Shown: positions 61,001-64,000 of the stretch, piece after piece | Numbering within the stretch: the first letter of the stretch is position 1 | Layout of the letters: each line of letters opens with the position of its first letter | The notes under the pieces: model-generated | The model's input: the letters and a program-made list of their open reading frames with translations, nothing else | The model's database searches: none | What the model was told of the DNA's origin: nothing | DNA from: Mesaphorura yosii | Lineage: Eukaryota > Arthropoda > Collembola > Poduromorpha > Tullbergiidae | Assembly: GCA_009869945.1 (NCBI GenBank) | Contig: WIXG01000037.1 | Coordinates: 186,001-250,000, forward strand | Direction of reading: 5' to 3' | DNA: 64,000 bases | Position numbers and translations under genes: made by a program

Positions 61001-64000
61001 TTACCTCCAGACTCCGCACCAGTTTCAAGGCAGCGGTGTGAGGTAGCGAGGACAAAGAGATGGAATTCATACATACATATGGGAAATGAAACTGGACTGA
61101 ATCGAGAACGAATGATTTGGCTGGTCTGGCCTGCTCCTGGCTGGCTCCTGTTGCTGCCTGGCTTCTGCTGGCTGGCCCGTGATGCTTTCTCATTTGAGCC
61201 TGCCTGCATTGCATGGCCAGTTTTCGGGACAGAGTCTGGAGAATTTTCCTGCAGCCGGAGCCCGAGAAGGAGATGCAAGGAGCCTCTTGCATCGTACTTT
61301 ACTATTATATACTTTTGAAAGATCGATACTTTTGTACTCCTTTCAAAATTCGTACAGAAACACAAATACACTGACTTTCTCCGTCCTGCTGCTCGTCCGT
61401 ATCCTCGCTTCCTTTCAGGCCATCGTATCTTCCACTTGCATGGCACAGTTTCTCACTCACTTCGAAACCTCAAACCTCTGAGCAATCCTCGAACGACGCG
61501 GACGCGTTTCCAGAATTAGAATGACAGCAGATAAGAAGAATTGCTATCTGGGCTTATTGTTAGAAGTTTATACTCGCATTTCGCATGAAGCAACGTGGCA
61601 AAAAAAGTGGGAGATGTTTGCATTACTCATGAGAGAAGAGAAGAATCTTCATTCCTTTCCTTTTTCTGGTCGTACCTTTTTCGCCACGCGCATTTGCACG
61701 TGGAATTTCCCTACTAAATAAAAAATATGCATACTTCTATGCATATTCTTCCAATGGTCGTGGTCACCTTTGTGTCTCGTGTTTCGTGACAGGGTACAAA
61801 TCGCCAGTGGTGCTAGTGGAAATGCGGATACGAACTCACTAAATTTACACGCTTGATGAAATGAAGCTGCCAACTTTAACACTCGCACCGGAACACTTGA
61901 CTTTTCATACTTCCCTGATAATATTACTCTTGGCGTAGCATATTCATGCCGCCGTGCCTTGTTGCATGTGTACTAATATGTCAGCCTGTCATGTCAAGCA
62001 GGAAAGCAAGGAAGTGAAAGCAAGAAGAATACGGTTCACTAAAAAGTGCCTTTTACTGATGCAATGCAGCAATGCTGCAATGTGAATGCAAAAATGCAAA
62101 TGCAATGTCTCATAAGGAAGTTTTCTCACAATTTAATTCTTTCGCGCACTGAAAGAAGGAAAGAATTAATTGAATTGACTCAAGACAGCACAGGTTTGTA
62201 TCATCACTCCGAATAAGATAAAGGTAAAGACATAAAATCTTTCGCCAATGCAATATTATGAATAAATTTTAACGACCCAAACTAAGCTGAAGCTCCCTTG
62301 GGCCATATATCACATTTGTTTCGAGTCGCAAACTGCAATGCAATGCAGCGGCCTCAGCCTCAGTCCAGTACGTACAAGTCGTAAATTTCTTGTACTAGGC
62401 CAGGACTGCCTACTGTAATGGGAAAAATAGTGGAATGACAATAACGAGTCAAATCTTTCGGACTTGGGAGGCCATAAAATGACCACACCAAAGCAAATCT
62501 AGTCTAGCAAGTTCACGAGTAGCGAGTAGCAATTCGCCCGAAAGTGCAGAGGAGCAACGAGCAGCGGAGAAACTGTGAGAAGATAAAATGGTACATGGTA
62601 TAAAAGTTAACCCATGAATTACTGCCTGGGAAAGATTATCAACGCAGCAAGGCCGGCTCTTCTTCTGGTCCACTTGAACGACTATTTACAATACACGCGA
62701 TAAACTCGTGGCTCCTGCACTCGGGCTCGTGTTCTACCTTGTAGTGGTTGCATTTATTATTGCGGACATAAAATATACTGATGCCATTTGAATGAATCTT
62801 CGCACACAATGGAGAAAGTAGGCTAGGCTGTGCTGCTGCTCGCGCTTCGTGCACGATGGGGAAACTTTTCCATAAAAATAATATAAAACTTTTGTCCTTA
62901 CTTTGCTCTTGTTTTTAGTTTCTAAGTGATCAATTGTATTTTCAGTGAATGCCGTGTCTCTGCTCTGCCGCAAAATCTAAAGCCATGTGTGAGTCGTGTA
63001 CACATTTTATAACAGATGAATTACAAGATAGATACAACAACTGGCGACCGATACGACACGACTTCACGACCAAGTTGGTGTCAATCTTACTCAAGCCGCT
63101 GCTGGTTGCTGCGGCTGTCACCCAACACGGCTTATTCGTGAATGCATCCGGAGGCAAGTGCAAAGAATGCGGCGTGGCATGGCGTGGATTCAGAAAATAC
63201 AGACCCAATGCGATGCAGTGCAGGACAATGTGGCCCGGTCGACCCGAAACGGATTGGATTTTTAGATCACAGAGATTTCCTGGTCCATTCCCGCGCGCCG
63301 TGCACGACACACAATGAGATCAATACAGAAAGGATACAGAATACAGCGACTGACTGAGAGTCCAAGTGAAGTGAATTGAGTGCTGCATCAAAAGAAACCG
63401 AGTTTTCACTTTTGTCAGAAAAATGAACTTACGACGCACGACCGACCGACTAGCGCCGTCCGCAGAAAGTCAATTTTTGCTCAGAATGAGGAATCCAAGA
63501 TGCGGATTTGGAAAGGATATTGCAATGCGATGCAATAAAATATATTTTTGAAAGCCGTGTCAGTAAAAAAAAAAGTATGTAAAGTGTGACTTGGAAAGCG
63601 AATTGTCTGCCGTGCTTTCACTTTTCGACTTCTGCTATCTACTTTTCACGTCCTCTTCGAAATAATAGTATAATACATGCACTGCCAGCTCCGCCGCGTG
63701 CTGAACGGCAATACGCAAAAGTTACACTTTGGAAGAAGCTGCTGGAAAAGCTGGAGGACGAATGGTTAAGAATGACAAATAGTATCAAGCACGTCAGAAT
63801 CCGCCCGAGCCCTGAGCCTTTTCCCTTCCCTGGCGTCGCTTCGCCTTGTGCTGGCTGCTCTCACTTCATCTCTGCGCCATCATCTTTACTTCGCTTCGCT
63901 TTGCACTTCTTGTGTGACTCGTCTTCGTGATCTCATTCCTTCTCCATTCGGTACCTTGACTTGTGAATCGTGAATCCCGGTAAGTATAAATACATGGTAC
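49009..64000. other. 15-kb stretch without recognisable genes
   Basis: No exon, RNA gene or mobile element could be supported on either strand. The region is rich in simple words such as gagtacgagtacgg, ttgcattgc and cttcttc. It probably consists of long introns or regulatory DNA of the minus-strand gene carrying the PDZ exons. A TATAAATA word lies at 63985-63992 close to the right edge, but its gene, if any, would be outside the window. Confidence 0.45.

Noticed and set aside
62942-63317. Two 122-codon frames on opposite strands over the same bases
   Set aside because: Neither shows family similarity or good start context, and mutual openness suggests base composition rather than coding.

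Overview
The window is nuclear DNA from an animal. Its genes are split by GT-AG introns, many only 60-90 nt long, and they encode metazoan proteins: an alpha-tubulin, a cysteine-string protein, and a Stardust/PALS1 polarity scaffold. The mix of families (APMAP/hemomucin-like, CLCA-like, Stardust with a very long N-terminal region) fits a protostome invertebrate, probably an ecdysozoan. The species cannot be named from sequence alone. I saw no virus-like element, transposon ORF, rRNA gene, convincing tRNA gene or CRISPR array.

Layout. Positions 1-16,240 are compact and gene-rich. From left to right: the 5' end of a CLCA-like gene (minus, running off the left edge); a complete 10-exon APMAP-like gene (minus); a 17-exon gene (plus) joining ankyrin repeats to a degenerate GH20 hexosaminidase domain; a divergent 10-exon alpha-tubulin (minus); a 4-exon cysteine-string protein (plus); and two neighbouring small secreted-protein genes (plus) that share a C-terminal motif.

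Positions 16,242-37,838 hold a Stardust/PALS1 gene (minus). Seventeen exons join in frame to 1,853 codons: a long disordered N-terminal exon, a Par6-binding-like ECR motif, two L27 domains, PDZ, SH3 and guanylate kinase. A small spliced gene on the opposite strand sits inside one of its introns. The 3' exons are separated mostly by short introns and the 5' exons by introns of up to 7 kb.

Positions 37,839-64,000 are almost empty of recognisable coding sequence. The exception is a pair of exons near 48.7-49.0 kb (minus) that encode the second half of a PDZ domain. They are either far-upstream exons of the Stardust gene or part of another gene extending past the right edge.

The most unusual items are the ankyrin-GH20 fusion that has lost the catalytic Asp-Glu pair, the alpha-tubulin lacking Lys40, the two FGNKT secreted proteins, the nested unknown gene and the orphan PDZ exons. 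Exon boundaries were deduced by hand from splice sites, reading phase and protein-family conservation. No alignment or database search was run.
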